From: Methylocystis silviterrae
Lineage (GTDB): Bacteria; Pseudomonadota; Alphaproteobacteria; Rhizobiales; Beijerinckiaceae
Length of the DNA stretch: 64,000 bases
Direction of reading: 5' to 3'
NCBI RefSeq assembly: GCF_013350005.1
Contig: NZ_JABVWW010000001.1
Location: forward strand, 248,001 to 312,000
Positions 37,843 through 46,382 of this stretch are shown piece after piece. The notes under the pieces were generated by a model. That model made no database searches, was not told where the DNA came from, and was given only the letters and a program-made list of their open reading frames with translations. The number at the start of each line of letters is the position of its first letter. Within the stretch, counting starts at the first letter, position 1. The translations under genes and the position numbers were made by a program.

Positions 37843-38073
37843 ATGAAGACGAATATTATTTCAGGTTCGGCTCTTGCCGCCGCCGCCGTCGCCCTTGCTC
37901 TGAGCGGCGCATCGGTTGCGCCCGCCCACGCGCATTCCGCGAAGTCGACCCACGCGAAGACCCATTGCGGCGCCAAGGGAACATGCCGCGGCATGGCCAA
38001 GTGCCACCACAAGGCGCAGTGTCACCATCACAAGGGTCGCTGCAACATGAAGAGCCGCTGCCACAGCAAGTAA
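37843..38073 (+). CDS. bufA: Bufferin-like Cys/His-rich RiPP precursor (secreted)
   Basis: 76 residues. A signal peptide (MKTNIISGSALAAAAVALAL, cleavage probably after AHA at residue 30) precedes a ~46-residue mature part. Six Cys lie at 42, 48, 54, 60, 67 and 73, nearly all five residues apart, interspersed with His and Lys (KCHHKAQCHHHKGRC). AGGAG precedes the ATG. The next genes encode a DUF692 (MNIO) enzyme and a DUF2063 partner, the defining bufferin cassette. In that family Cys become thiooxazoles that bind copper. The core lacks the familiar DUF2282/EGKCG look, so it is either a divergent precursor or a metallothionein-like peptide. bufA is used by analogy. Confidence 0.75.
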   Translation: MKTNIISGSALAAAAVALALSGASVAPAHAHSAKSTHAKTHCGAKGTCRGMAKCHHKAQCHHHKGRCNMKSRCHSK

Positions 38074-38082
38074 TCGGCTTGC

Positions 38083-38111
38083 GCGGGGGCGGCGCCTACG
38101 GCCGTCCCCGC
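38083..38111 (+). promoter_or_regulatory. Intercistronic stem-loop between precursor and MNIO genes
   Basis: GCGGGGGCGGC pairs with GCCGTCCCCGC (11 pairs, one G-U) around a seven-base loop, ten bases after the precursor stop, without a T-run. It would favour partial termination or 3'-end protection, giving more precursor mRNA than enzyme mRNA. Confidence 0.55.
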
Positions 38112-38163
38112 CACGCTGATGCGGCTCCGGCATGAGCGGCGATGCCTGAGAGGGGAACACGTC

Positions 38164-39009
38164 ATGGAAAAACCCGCGCCGCTTGGCTACGGCTTGGGTC
38201 TGCGGCCAATCTATTATGAAGAGATCCTGTCGTCGCGCCCGCCGATCGACTGGTTCGAAATCATTTCTGAAAACTACATGCTCGCCGGCGGCAGGCCTTT
38301 GGCGATGTTGGAGCGGATACGCGCCGATTATCCCGTCGTCATGCACGGCGTCTCGATGTCGCTTGCGTCAACCGATCCGCTCAACTTCGACTATTTGCGG
38401 CAGTTGAAGGCGCTCGCCGAACGCGTCCAGCCGGCATGGGTTTCAGATCACATCGCCTGGACAGGCGTTCATGGCGTGACGCTCCACGATTTGCTGCCGA
38501 TTCCCTATACGCGCGAGTCGCTTGCGCATGTTGTCGAGCGCATCCAGCGGGTGCAGGATTTTCTCAAGCGTCGTCTGGTCGTTGAGAACGCCTCGACCTA
38601 CGTGTCCTTTGTCGATTCCGAGATGAGCGAACACGAGTTCGTTCGCGAAATGGCCGAGCGCGCCGACTGCCTGTTGCTGCTCGACGTCAACAATGTTTTC
38701 GTCTCGAGCTTCAACCACGGCTTCGATCCGGTCGCGTTCATCGATGGCGTTCCGGCCGATCGCGTCGTGCAATTTCACATGGCGGGTCACACCAATAATG
38801 AGACGCATCGCGTGGACACACACGACCAGCCGGTCTGTGATGAGGTCTGGGCGCTCTACGAGCACGCGCGTCGGCGCTGCGGCGACGTCTCCGCCATGAT
38901 CGAGCGCGATGACAATTATCCGCCGCTCGCGGAGCTTTTGGACGAACTCCAGAATATGCGTGATATCGACGCCCGTATCTCAAAAGAGCAAGCGCTCAGC
39001 GCGGCATGA
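38164..39009 (+). CDS. bufB: DUF692 multinuclear non-heme iron oxidase (MNIO, BufB-type)
   Basis: 281 residues from MEKPAPLGYG; a start 15 codons upstream is less likely because GGGGAA precedes this one. It is a TIM-barrel DUF692 protein with the iron-ligand positions in place: H61 (MHGVSMSL), D95/H96 (WVSDHIAW), E141/N142 (VENAS), D174-N177 (LDVNNVF), H185, H205/H209 (QFHMAGH), D218/H220 (VDTHDQPV) and E247. MNIO enzymes such as MbnB and BufB oxidise Cys of a precursor to oxazolone- or thiooxazole-type groups. The small Cys-rich protein just upstream is the evident substrate, and the DUF2063 protein overlaps its stop by four bases. Confidence 0.92.
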   Translation: MEKPAPLGYGLGLRPIYYEEILSSRPPIDWFEIISENYMLAGGRPLAMLERIRADYPVVMHGVSMSLASTDPLNFDYLRQLKALAERVQPAWVSDHIAWTGVHGVTLHDLLPIPYTRESLAHVVERIQRVQDFLKRRLVVENASTYVSFVDSEMSEHEFVREMAERADCLLLLDVNNVFVSSFNHGFDPVAFIDGVPADRVVQFHMAGHTNNETHRVDTHDQPVCDEVWALYEHARRRCGDVSAMIERDDNYPPLAELLDELQNMRDIDARISKEQALSAA

Positions 39010-39845
39010 AACTCGCCGATTTTCAGTCTCTGTTTCAGCAGCGTGTGCTGGCCGGCTCTGGAGAGGCGGACAAGCCCCTCCTGAAAAAATTGAGGCCGTC
39101 GCCGCGCGGCGCCACGCCAGAGACGCTGCTGGACGTCTATCAGACGGGCTACCGCATACGACTGGCGGACTTTGTCTCGCAGGATCACCCGGGGCTGCGC
39201 GCGATTCTCGGAGACGAGACGTTTGACGGGCTGGTCGACGACTACATCGACCAATGTCCGTCGCGCGATCCGAACGCCCGCTGGTTTACGACCGGACTGC
39301 CGGACTTCATGCGCGAAAATGCGCGCTGGCGCGACGATGGCGCGGCCGTGTCCATGGCGCTGTTTGAGCGCGCCATGGTCGACGCCTTCGACTCCGCTGA
39401 CGAAACGCCGGTGACGGTGCAGGCGCTGGCGGGTTTTGCGCCCGACGATTGGGCGCGGCTCGCCTTCGAATTCGACCCGAGCCTAACGCTGCTCGAACTC
39501 GTCGCTGGCACTATCGAGGCCTATAGCGCGGCGATCAGCGAGGAGGCGCCGGCGAAAGTCGATAAGCCCGCGGCGGGCGATCACATCGAATATGCCGCCG
39601 TATGGCGCGTCGATCATGAATCCGCCTATCGCCAGCTCGAGCCCGACGAATATGTCGCGCTTTCCGAAGCGCGCGCCGGCCACGCCTTCGGCGACATTTG
39701 TCAGATGACCGCCTTTCAGCAGGCGGGCGAGATTGCGCCGGAGCGGCTGGCGCAATCGCTGTCGAGCTGGTTCGAGGACGGCATGATTATCGGCGTGCGC
39801 GTCCGCGGGGACGATCAGTCTTCGAATACGCCTTCAAGCGCGTAG
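39006..39845 (+). CDS. bufC: DUF2063 protein (BufC-type partner of MNIO)
   Basis: 279 residues. The N-terminal DUF2063 domain starts MKLADFQSLFQQRVLAG and includes LLDVYQTGYRIRLADFVSQDHPG and TFDGLVDDYIDQCPSRDPNARWF. A C-terminal domain (VWRVDHESAYRQLEPDEY, GHAFGDICQ, AQSLSSWFEDGMI) resembles peptide-binding partner domains. In bufferin and related systems this protein binds the precursor and forms a complex with the MNIO. ATGA overlap with bufB shows tight coupling. Its last 31 bases overlap the convergent Fae-like gene, an unusually compact junction. Confidence 0.88.
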   Translation: MKLADFQSLFQQRVLAGSGEADKPLLKKLRPSPRGATPETLLDVYQTGYRIRLADFVSQDHPGLRAILGDETFDGLVDDYIDQCPSRDPNARWFTTGLPDFMRENARWRDDGAAVSMALFERAMVDAFDSADETPVTVQALAGFAPDDWARLAFEFDPSLTLLELVAGTIEAYSAAISEEAPAKVDKPAAGDHIEYAAVWRVDHESAYRQLEPDEYVALSEARAGHAFGDICQMTAFQQAGEIAPERLAQSLSSWFEDGMIIGVRVRGDDQSSNTPSSA

Positions 39846-40357
39846 TGCTGGACGCTCTTGCGGTTGGCGATGAGTTCGTCGGCCGTGGGCTCGCCCTTCA
39901 TGGCGCGAGAGATCGCGAGCTTCGTCGCTTCGTAATTGGTGCGATAGAGATCCTTCTTGTCGAGCTCCGCATGGGTGGCGCAACGCGGATCGAGCCAGAC
40001 CATGATGATCATGCAGAGCTCGTTGAGCTGATCCTTGGGGAGTATCCCTTCGGCGATGCAGTCGACGATGGCGTCGCCGGTCGCCGCCTGCACGACGCCG
40101 CCGAGAAGCTCGACGTAATCTTCCGATTTAACCGTCATCTTCGTGGTCATCATGGTCGACGGCCGCACCTGCTGGTTGAGGTCGCGGATGACGAACATGC
40201 GCGGATGGCCGGCGACCTGGCCGGCCATGCTGGCGAAGGCGTGCCCGACCGGGCCCTTGACGTTGCCGATCATCACCTCCGGCATGGCGTCGGTATATTG
40301 TCCGTCCGCGGCCAGAACCGTCGCTTCGCCCGTCGCCAGCCAGATATGCTCGGTCAT
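39815..40357 (-). CDS. Formaldehyde-activating enzyme (Fae) family paralog
   Basis: 180 residues matching Fae throughout: VMIGNVKGPVGHAFASM, RPSTMMTTKMTVKSEDY, DAIVDCIAEGILPKDQLNEL and the TNYEATKLAISRAM ending region. Fae condenses formaldehyde with tetrahydromethanopterin in methylotrophs. Aligned on IG..xGPVG, the catalytic-His position (H17 of Methylorubrum extorquens Fae, AHIDL) is Met here (AMPEV). This, and the longer C-terminus, suggest a Fae2/Fae3-type paralog with altered or no catalysis, perhaps a formaldehyde sensor or binder (inference). It strongly marks the organism as a methylotroph. Its 3' end overlaps the bufC stop. Confidence 0.88.
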   Translation of the reverse strand: MTEHIWLATGEATVLAADGQYTDAMPEVMIGNVKGPVGHAFASMAGQVAGHPRMFVIRDLNQQVRPSTMMTTKMTVKSEDYVELLGGVVQAATGDAIVDCIAEGILPKDQLNELCMIIMVWLDPRCATHAELDKKDLYRTNYEATKLAISRAMKGEPTADELIANRKSVQHYALEGVFED

Positions 40358-40515
40358 CGTCGTTCCTCTTGCGTTGATCGAGGGCTCGATAGCATCGCGC
40401 GCCGTTACATGGAAGCCGGCGATCCTCCGGCTGAGCGGCGTTGCCGGCGCATTGGCCGCACGTCATGATAGGCGGCGCGCGCCCTCAACATGCACGCATC
40501 GTGAAGGGGAACCCT

Positions 40516-40899
40516 GTGACAGACAATCCAACTCGGTCGTCGTTGCGGCTGTGCGTCGCGATTGTTGCGGTTGCCTCCCTAGGAGCCGCAACCTCGGCGC
40601 ATGCTGGTTGTCCGCGCGCGCGTTCGCAAAACAGCGACGTCGCGACGACGATCACCTTCGTCAATCAGTCGGGCGAATATCGCGGCATCTATTGGAAGGA
40701 CTTCTCCGGAAGCGACAAGAGTTATGGCGGTCTTAATCCTGGAGAGCGCAAAACGATCAGCACCTATTTGACCCATCCGTGGGAAATCACCAACGGACCG
40801 GGAGATTGTTTGCAGCTCGTATTTCCGCGTCCGGGCGGTTCAATCGTGCGCCTGACGGCGCGCAGTCAGCGTGCGCAGCATCCCCCACAGGGCGAGTAG
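40516..40899 (+). CDS. Secreted VHL-beta-domain protein
   Basis: 127 residues from a GTG preceded by AAGGGGA five bases away; an in-frame GTG five codons upstream is possible. A signal peptide (LCVAIVAVASLGAATSAHA) is followed by one domain: TITFVNQSGEYRGIYWKDFSG, then SYGGLNPGERKTISTYLTHPWEIT and GDCLQLVFP. This matches the von Hippel-Lindau beta domain known from eukaryotic VHL and many secreted bacterial proteins, where it is thought to bind ligands. Two Cys (GCPRA, GDCLQ) may form a disulfide. Function unknown. Confidence 0.75.
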   Translation: MTDNPTRSSLRLCVAIVAVASLGAATSAHAGCPRARSQNSDVATTITFVNQSGEYRGIYWKDFSGSDKSYGGLNPGERKTISTYLTHPWEITNGPGDCLQLVFPRPGGSIVRLTARSQRAQHPPQGE

Positions 40900-40946
40900 C
40901 GATGAAGAATCGCAGGGGAAACCCTCCTCGAGCGTTTGATCCGGCG

Positions 40947-41999
40947 CTAAAATGATTTCGCCCTTTTGCCGATCCTTGCGGCCAGCGCCTCTTTGTCGCG
41001 CGAGAGAGTTTCGATCAACCCGCGCTTGATGCGCGTGACCAGCCCTGGCCCTTCATAAACCAGCGCGGAATAAAGCTGCACCAGCGTCGCGCCCGCTTCG
41101 ATCTTGGCGAGCGCCGCATCGGCGCTGTCGACGCCGCCGACGCCGATCAGCGGAAACTGCCCTTCCACGCGTAAAAATGTTTGCGCGAGCATGCGCGTCG
41201 AGAGGTCGAACAGCGGCGCGCCGGAGAGGCCGCCGCTCTCCTTCGCCAAAGGCGAACGCAGCGTCGCGGGGCGCGACACCGTCGTGTTCGACACGATCAT
41301 GCCGTCGATGCGCCGATCGCGTGCGACGCGCACGATGGCGTCGAGCTGTTCGAGCGTGAGATCGGGCGCGATTTTGAGGAGCAGGGGCCGCCGAACCGGC
41401 GCCGCGTCGCGCGCCTCAATGACGCGCGCGAGGAGATCGGACAGCGCTTCCGGCTCCTGAAGATCACGAAGGCCCGGCGTATTCGGCGAACTGACGTTGA
41501 TCGTGAAATAGCTGGCGACGTCGGCGAAGGCGCTGACGCCCGCGACATAGTCCGCCACGCGGTCGGCGGCGTCTTTGTTTGCGCCGATATTGACGCCGAC
41601 GATTCCTCGCCGCGCGCGCTTCGACAGGCGCGCCAGCGCCGGCGCATGGCCCTCATTGTTGAAGCCGTAGCGATTGATGACGGCGCGGTCCTCGATGAGG
41701 CGAAAGGCGCGGGGACGCGGATTGCCAGGCTGCGCGCGCGGCGTCAGCGTTCCGACTTCGACGAAGCCGAACCCGAAACCGAGCATGGCGTCGGCGACTT
41801 CGGCATTTTTGTCGAAGCCTGCCGCGAGGCCGATCGGATTGGGAACGTCGAGACCGAAGGCGTGGACCGCGAGACGCGAATCATTCGCCGGCGGCGCCCG
41901 ACAGGGCAGCAGTTTCAGCGCGGCGATCGTCGCATGATGCGCCGTTTCAGCGTCGAGCAGACGCAAAAGCGGCGATGCGATCGCGAAGGCGCCCGTCAT
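40947..41999 (-). CDS. pyrD: Dihydroorotate dehydrogenase (quinone), class 2
   Basis: 350 residues, class 2 (membrane-associated, quinone-linked) length. An N-terminal helix ([21 protein letters not shown]) is followed by the FMN barrel: [61 protein letters not shown] with the catalytic Ser, and IVSNTT and GVGG. It oxidises dihydroorotate to orotate in pyrimidine synthesis. ATGA overlap with the DUF952 gene upstream, a pairing common in Rhizobiales. Confidence 0.96.
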   Translation of the reverse strand: MTGAFAIASPLLRLLDAETAHHATIAALKLLPCRAPPANDSRLAVHAFGLDVPNPIGLAAGFDKNAEVADAMLGFGFGFVEVGTLTPRAQPGNPRPRAFRLIEDRAVINRYGFNNEGHAPALARLSKRARRGIVGVNIGANKDAADRVADYVAGVSAFADVASYFTINVSSPNTPGLRDLQEPEALSDLLARVIEARDAAPVRRPLLLKIAPDLTLEQLDAIVRVARDRRIDGMIVSNTTVSRPATLRSPLAKESGGLSGAPLFDLSTRMLAQTFLRVEGQFPLIGVGGVDSADAALAKIEAGATLVQLYSALVYEGPGLVTRIKRGLIETLSRDKEALAARIGKRAKSF

Positions 42000-42340
42000 T
42001 TCAGGACGGCCGAAAAGTCATGCCGGCCGTCCGCGCCTAAGGGCAGCGGATCAACGCGCGCAACCGACTCGAGAGGAAGCGGCGCATAAAGATGCGGGAA
42101 AGGCGCGCCGCCGCGCGAAACCTCCCATCTGAGCGCCTCGCCGAGCGCGGCGGCGTTCACCGCGACGAGCAGCAGATCGGTTTGGCCGGCGAAATATCTC
42201 GCCGCTGTTTCCTCGACCTGATCCGCGGCCGAAAAGTGAATGAAGCCGTCGGCGAGATCGACCGCCGCGCCGCTAAAGACGCCCGCCGCTTCCACTGCAC
42301 GCCACTCGGATTGCGAAACGATTTTGTAGATATGAGTCAC
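41996..42340 (-). CDS. DUF952 family protein
   Basis: 114 residues. [41 protein letters not shown] and [17 protein letters not shown] are the standard DUF952 blocks. The family is structurally related to ADP-ribosyltransferase-like folds, but no activity is established. Start upstream of, and stop overlapping, pyrD by four bases, so the two are cotranscribed. Confidence 0.9.
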   Translation of the reverse strand: MTHIYKIVSQSEWRAVEAAGVFSGAAVDLADGFIHFSAADQVEETAARYFAGQTDLLLVAVNAAALGEALRWEVSRGGAPFPHLYAPLPLESVARVDPLPLGADGRHDFSAVLK

Positions 42341-42372
42341 GAGCCAATCAGCCTTGTCTCAAGCCCGCCGAG

Positions 42373-44601
42373 TCACTCCGCGGCGCGCGGAGTTCTCTGC
42401 GCAGCGGCCGCCAGCGCGGCGCGGCGCGGCAGACGCGCGATCATGCCGATGAGCGCACGGTCGGAGAGCGCCACCAGCCGCTCGCCGCGGTTCAGCCAAT
42501 TGACTGCGTCCTCGATTGTCTCGGCGTCGGCGATTTTAGTTTCGGCCAAGGCGCGGTCCGCGGTGATCTGCCCGCGCTGCCTCGGGCGTCGCGTCGGCAG
42601 CCAGCTTTCGTGCAGCGCGCGCAACTCCGGATCGGCGTGGAGCGCCAGCAGACCATTGACGTCATCTTCGCCGGCCCGCGCCAGCGCCTTGGAAAGCGCC
42701 TTGCCGCGCTTGGCGATCGGCGGCGTCGCTGTTTCTTCGGGAGTCGTCAGCACGCCGGCGCGACGAAACATCAGGCCCAGCCAACGTTGACTCGTCGCCC
42801 AGGAAATCAGGATCGCGAGCACGAGGCCGGCGATCGTCGGCGACATCCAGGCGACGAGCGAGGGCGAAATCATGAAGCCTGCGACGAGGCTTAAGAGGCC
42901 CAGCGCCACGTGCCATATGTGGCGGCGAACGATATCGCCAAACGGCACCGATCCGTCGTCGCGTCGCTGCGGATCCCAACCGGTATCGAAGCCGAAAACG
43001 ATGTGCAGCACATGGCCGGTCTGAATCAGCATCATGATCGGCGCCAGCAGGGCGGACAGCACGACTTCGAAAAGAGTCGAGATCAGCAGCATGATCACGC
43101 CGCCCGAGCCTTTGCGCGTTTCCGGCTCAAAGATGGCGACGATCAGGCCCAACATCTTGGGGGCGAGCAGAATGCCCATCGTCAGTCCGAAGAGTTCGAG
43201 CGACCGTTCGGCGTCGAACCGCGGGAAGGTCGGAAAGAGCGCAAATTCGCCGGTAAAATATTCCGGTCGGAAATAGCTCGCCTGGAAGACGATGACGATG
43301 CCGATGAGAAGTTGCAGCAGCCAGAGCGGCGACGTCAGATAGCCGAAGATGCCGGTGAGAAAATGCTGCCGCGACGCCCAGTGGAAGCCTTTGCCGAGCA
43401 GCACGCGCGCATGCTGCAGATTGCCCTGACACCAGCGGCGGTCGCGAATCGACAGGTCGATCAGGGAAGGCGGGCTTTCTTCATAGGAGCCGCCGAGCGT
43501 CGGCGTCATGTAGACCGCGTATCCGGCGCGGCGGATAAGCGCGGCTTCGACGAAGTCATGGCTCAGGATATGGCCGCCCCAAGGCGGCCGGCCGCGCAGG
43601 TCGGGCAGGCCGCAGTGTCGGGCGAAGGCCTCCGTGCGGATGATCGCGTTATGTCCCCAATAATTGCCGTCGCGGCCCATCCAGGCGGTGAGGCCCATCG
43701 CGATGACGGGGCCGTAGATGCGCGCGGCGAATTGCTGGACGCGGGCGAAGAGCGTGTTGCGGTTGATGATCAGCGGAAGCGTCTGGATGATGCCGCTGTC
43801 GGGGTCGGCCTCCATCGCGGCGGCGAGCTGCACGATGGTCGGTCCGCTCATCAGGCTGTCGGCGTCGAGCACCACCATGTGCTTATAGGCGCCGCCCCAG
43901 CGCGAGACGAAATCTTCAATATTGCCCGCCTTGCGTCCGGTATTCTTTTCACGCCGGCGGTAGAAGATTCGCGCCTGTGGGCCCAGCCGGCGGCGAATGC
44001 CGATGAAGGCGCGCTCTTCGGCGACCCAGATGTCGGGATTGGTGGTGTCGGAGAGGAAGAACCAATCGAAATGCGCGCCAAGGCCGGTCGCTTGCACGTC
44101 TTCGTAGATCGTCTGCAGGGCGGCGAACACCCGGCTCGGCGCCTCATTGTAGATCGGCATCACGACGGCGGTGGTCTCGGCGAGCGCCGTCGGAAGAGCT
44201 GGGCGCCGGCGCCGGCGCATCAGCAGGGCGAAGCCAACGATGCAGCTCGTGAAGGACAGCGCGATCCAGGAGAAGTTCAGCACGAACAACCCCAGCAGCG
44301 CCCACTTCAATGTCGTCACCCCGCCGACGTCGACGACCTTATACATCTCGTGAGCGCCATAGGCGGTCAGCGCCAAGCCGCCGCCAAAAGTCAAAATCCT
44401 CGCAAGCCATGGCGTGCGCCACAGCCAAGGCGCTTCGGCTTTACGCCGCTGGCGCTTGTCGAATTTGAAGAGATTTTGCGCCGGCATCGACAGCCGGCTC
44501 TCGATCGGGGTTGGCGGGGCGGCGGCGGGATCGGCGCTGGCGGTCCGCCATTCCATTGCCCGCGGCGGATCGTCTGAAGGAGCGAGGGTCACGACGTCCA
44601 T
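42373..44601 (-). CDS. opgH: Periplasmic glucan glucosyltransferase OpgH/MdoH
   Basis: 742 residues. A cytosolic N-terminus and two helices lead to the GT2 domain (VVMPIYNEAPSRVFAALQTI, VVLDADSLMSGP, and RDRRWCQGNLQH as the QxxRW motif), followed by several more helices. The YEDVQATG region and SDTTNPDIWVAEE are OpgH-specific. The enzyme polymerises glucose from UDP-glucose and exports the osmoregulated periplasmic glucan backbone. It partially overlaps the upstream opgG gene (13 bases). Together they form an opgGH operon. Confidence 0.95.
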   Translation of the reverse strand: MDVVTLAPSDDPPRAMEWRTASADPAAAPPTPIESRLSMPAQNLFKFDKRQRRKAEAPWLWRTPWLARILTFGGGLALTAYGAHEMYKVVDVGGVTTLKWALLGLFVLNFSWIALSFTSCIVGFALLMRRRRRPALPTALAETTAVVMPIYNEAPSRVFAALQTIYEDVQATGLGAHFDWFFLSDTTNPDIWVAEERAFIGIRRRLGPQARIFYRRREKNTGRKAGNIEDFVSRWGGAYKHMVVLDADSLMSGPTIVQLAAAMEADPDSGIIQTLPLIINRNTLFARVQQFAARIYGPVIAMGLTAWMGRDGNYWGHNAIIRTEAFARHCGLPDLRGRPPWGGHILSHDFVEAALIRRAGYAVYMTPTLGGSYEESPPSLIDLSIRDRRWCQGNLQHARVLLGKGFHWASRQHFLTGIFGYLTSPLWLLQLLIGIVIVFQASYFRPEYFTGEFALFPTFPRFDAERSLELFGLTMGILLAPKMLGLIVAIFEPETRKGSGGVIMLLISTLFEVVLSALLAPIMMLIQTGHVLHIVFGFDTGWDPQRRDDGSVPFGDIVRRHIWHVALGLLSLVAGFMISPSLVAWMSPTIAGLVLAILISWATSQRWLGLMFRRAGVLTTPEETATPPIAKRGKALSKALARAGEDDVNGLLALHADPELRALHESWLPTRRPRQRGQITADRALAETKIADAETIEDAVNWLNRGERLVALSDRALIGMIARLPRRAALAAAAQRTPRAAE

Positions 44602-46133
44602 CGATAAAGCCAGGTCTCGCTGATCGGTCGCTCGTCAGACTGCAAAACGAGCCGAAGCTCACAGTAGTTCTCGCCGGCAGGGTCTACGTCGAAAGCGACG
44701 CGGCAGGACTTTGCCGACGGATTTAAATAGGTGCGAATATTCGTCGCCAATCCCGGAGAGGTCGTCAACGCCGCTTTCAGCTGCGTTGTGCGTTGAGGGT
44801 CCGCCAACACGTCGCCGGAAAAGGCGACAATAAAACGGCGGAGCTTGCCGCCCGGCGCGCGGCCCGAGCGCGCGCTCATCGCGATCGCCAGCGGCGGCCG
44901 CGTCGGCGGCTCCCAGCACCAGAACTGCCGATAGGCGAAGGACGTCTCCTTGCCGGCGACGAGAGCGGTCTTGGGCCGCCAATAGGCGACGATATTGGCG
45001 TTGATTTCGGATTCGGAGGGAATTTCGACGAGCTGCAGGCCGCCTTCGCCCCATTCGCCGAGCGGTTCGACCCATAGCGAGGGACGGCGCTCCCAGTGCT
45101 GCTGGTCGTCCTCATAGTCGTTGATGTCGCGCTGCCGGATCAGAGAGCCAAAGCCCTGCGGACTGTCGTCGACAAAGGAGGAGAATTGCAGGCTCTCGCG
45201 GTTCGACACGGGTCGCCAGAGCCATTCGCCCTGGCCGCTGAGCATCTGAATGCCGTTGATGTCGGCGACCATCGGCCGCCAATCGTCGAGCCTGGGGCGG
45301 TCAAGCGGCGTAAACAGCGAAGCCCCGGCAAAGCCGGCGATTCCCAAATGATCGACCGCCGTCCGCGGATAGAGCGTCAACTCCGTGTCGATGAGCGTCG
45401 CTTCGCCGGGCCGCAGCGTGAAGCGATAGACGCCGGCGACGCTGGGCGAATCGAGCAGAGCATGGATGACGAGCGCGTTGTCGCTGAGCGCGGGCTTCTC
45501 GATCCAGAAACTGCGGAAGGCGGGGAATTCCTCGCCGCGCGGATCGGCTGTTCGAATGGAGAGGCCCCGCGCCGTGACGCCCAGATTCTGCCCGCGCGCG
45601 ACGGCCCGATAGAAACTCGCCCCCTGGAAGATAGCGAGTTCCGCTTCGCCGCCGCCATTTTGGGCGTGAAGCACCCGAAAGCCCGAAAAGCTGAGGTCGG
45701 GAAGCGTCTCCGGGACATTGAGTGCGCCATAGTCGAAGCGGCTCGCCTCATAAGCCAGTCGCGCGGTGGCGGCGTTCTCCACGACGTAGATATCCACAGC
45801 CGCCGCAAAAATATGGCCGCGGTGAAGCGGCTCGATGCTGAAACCCGTGTTCTCGTGACGCCAAATCGCCGCGTCGGGCTTCGTCTTGATCCCGACGAAT
45901 TGTTCGTAGGAGAGATTAGCGAAAGGTTCGGGCAGGTCGGTTCGCGGCGGCGTATACGGCTTTGCGGCCAGCGCGCGGGCAAGTTCGACCACCATGTCGC
46001 GCGAGAATGGCGCAGACTTTTGAACAGTCGGGGGGGCGACTTGACTGGCGGTCCCCGCGCTTGACGGCGGCGGAACTAATCCCGCCGCGATTGCGCCCAA
46101 GCCCGCTTTCAAAACATCTCGACGTTCAAACAT
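44589..46133 (-). CDS. opgG: Periplasmic glucan biosynthesis protein OpgG/OpgD
   Basis: 514 residues. The N-terminus MFERRDVLKAGLGAIAAGL is a twin-arginine signal, more typical of the Tat-exported OpgD branch than of Sec-exported OpgG. The conserved core includes LSYEQFVGIKTKPDAAIW, ARGLSIRTADPRGEEFPAFR, GYRF-like segments and RRPSLWVEPLGEWGEG. OpgG/OpgD process or branch osmoregulated periplasmic glucans. Upstream of and overlapping opgH. Confidence 0.94.
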   Translation of the reverse strand: MFERRDVLKAGLGAIAAGLVPPPSSAGTASQVAPPTVQKSAPFSRDMVVELARALAAKPYTPPRTDLPEPFANLSYEQFVGIKTKPDAAIWRHENTGFSIEPLHRGHIFAAAVDIYVVENAATARLAYEASRFDYGALNVPETLPDLSFSGFRVLHAQNGGGEAELAIFQGASFYRAVARGQNLGVTARGLSIRTADPRGEEFPAFRSFWIEKPALSDNALVIHALLDSPSVAGVYRFTLRPGEATLIDTELTLYPRTAVDHLGIAGFAGASLFTPLDRPRLDDWRPMVADINGIQMLSGQGEWLWRPVSNRESLQFSSFVDDSPQGFGSLIRQRDINDYEDDQQHWERRPSLWVEPLGEWGEGGLQLVEIPSESEINANIVAYWRPKTALVAGKETSFAYRQFWCWEPPTRPPLAIAMSARSGRAPGGKLRRFIVAFSGDVLADPQRTTQLKAALTTSPGLATNIRTYLNPSAKSCRVAFDVDPAGENYCELRLVLQSDERPISETWLYRWTS

Positions 46134-46382
46134 GAGCTACCGAAGGAGGCCGATCCGCGCGGTCCATGAACGGGTGATTGAGCCTTTTTGCGGCGCTGGG
46201 CTGGCGATAGCCCCTCTATACAAGAAAGCTAAGGAGACAAAATGGTTTTCTTGGCGGTTTTTGAAGGCTGCGCGCGAAAGCCGCGGCGGCTTGCGCTCCG
46301 CCGCTCGAATCTGCCAGAACCGCGGCCTGAGCGGCGTCGGTGCGCCGGCTCCTTACGCCAACGTCTAGCCTTTGGGCGCCAG

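Noticed and set aside
37843-38073. Reading the Cys-rich protein as a plain metallothionein
   Set aside because: Adjacent MNIO and DUF2063 genes make a modified bufferin-like precursor the better explanation, though unmodified metal binding is not excluded.
42910-44577. 555-codon ORF on the plus strand
   Set aside because: Shadow of opgH; the composition is Arg/Ala/His-rich and lacks domains.
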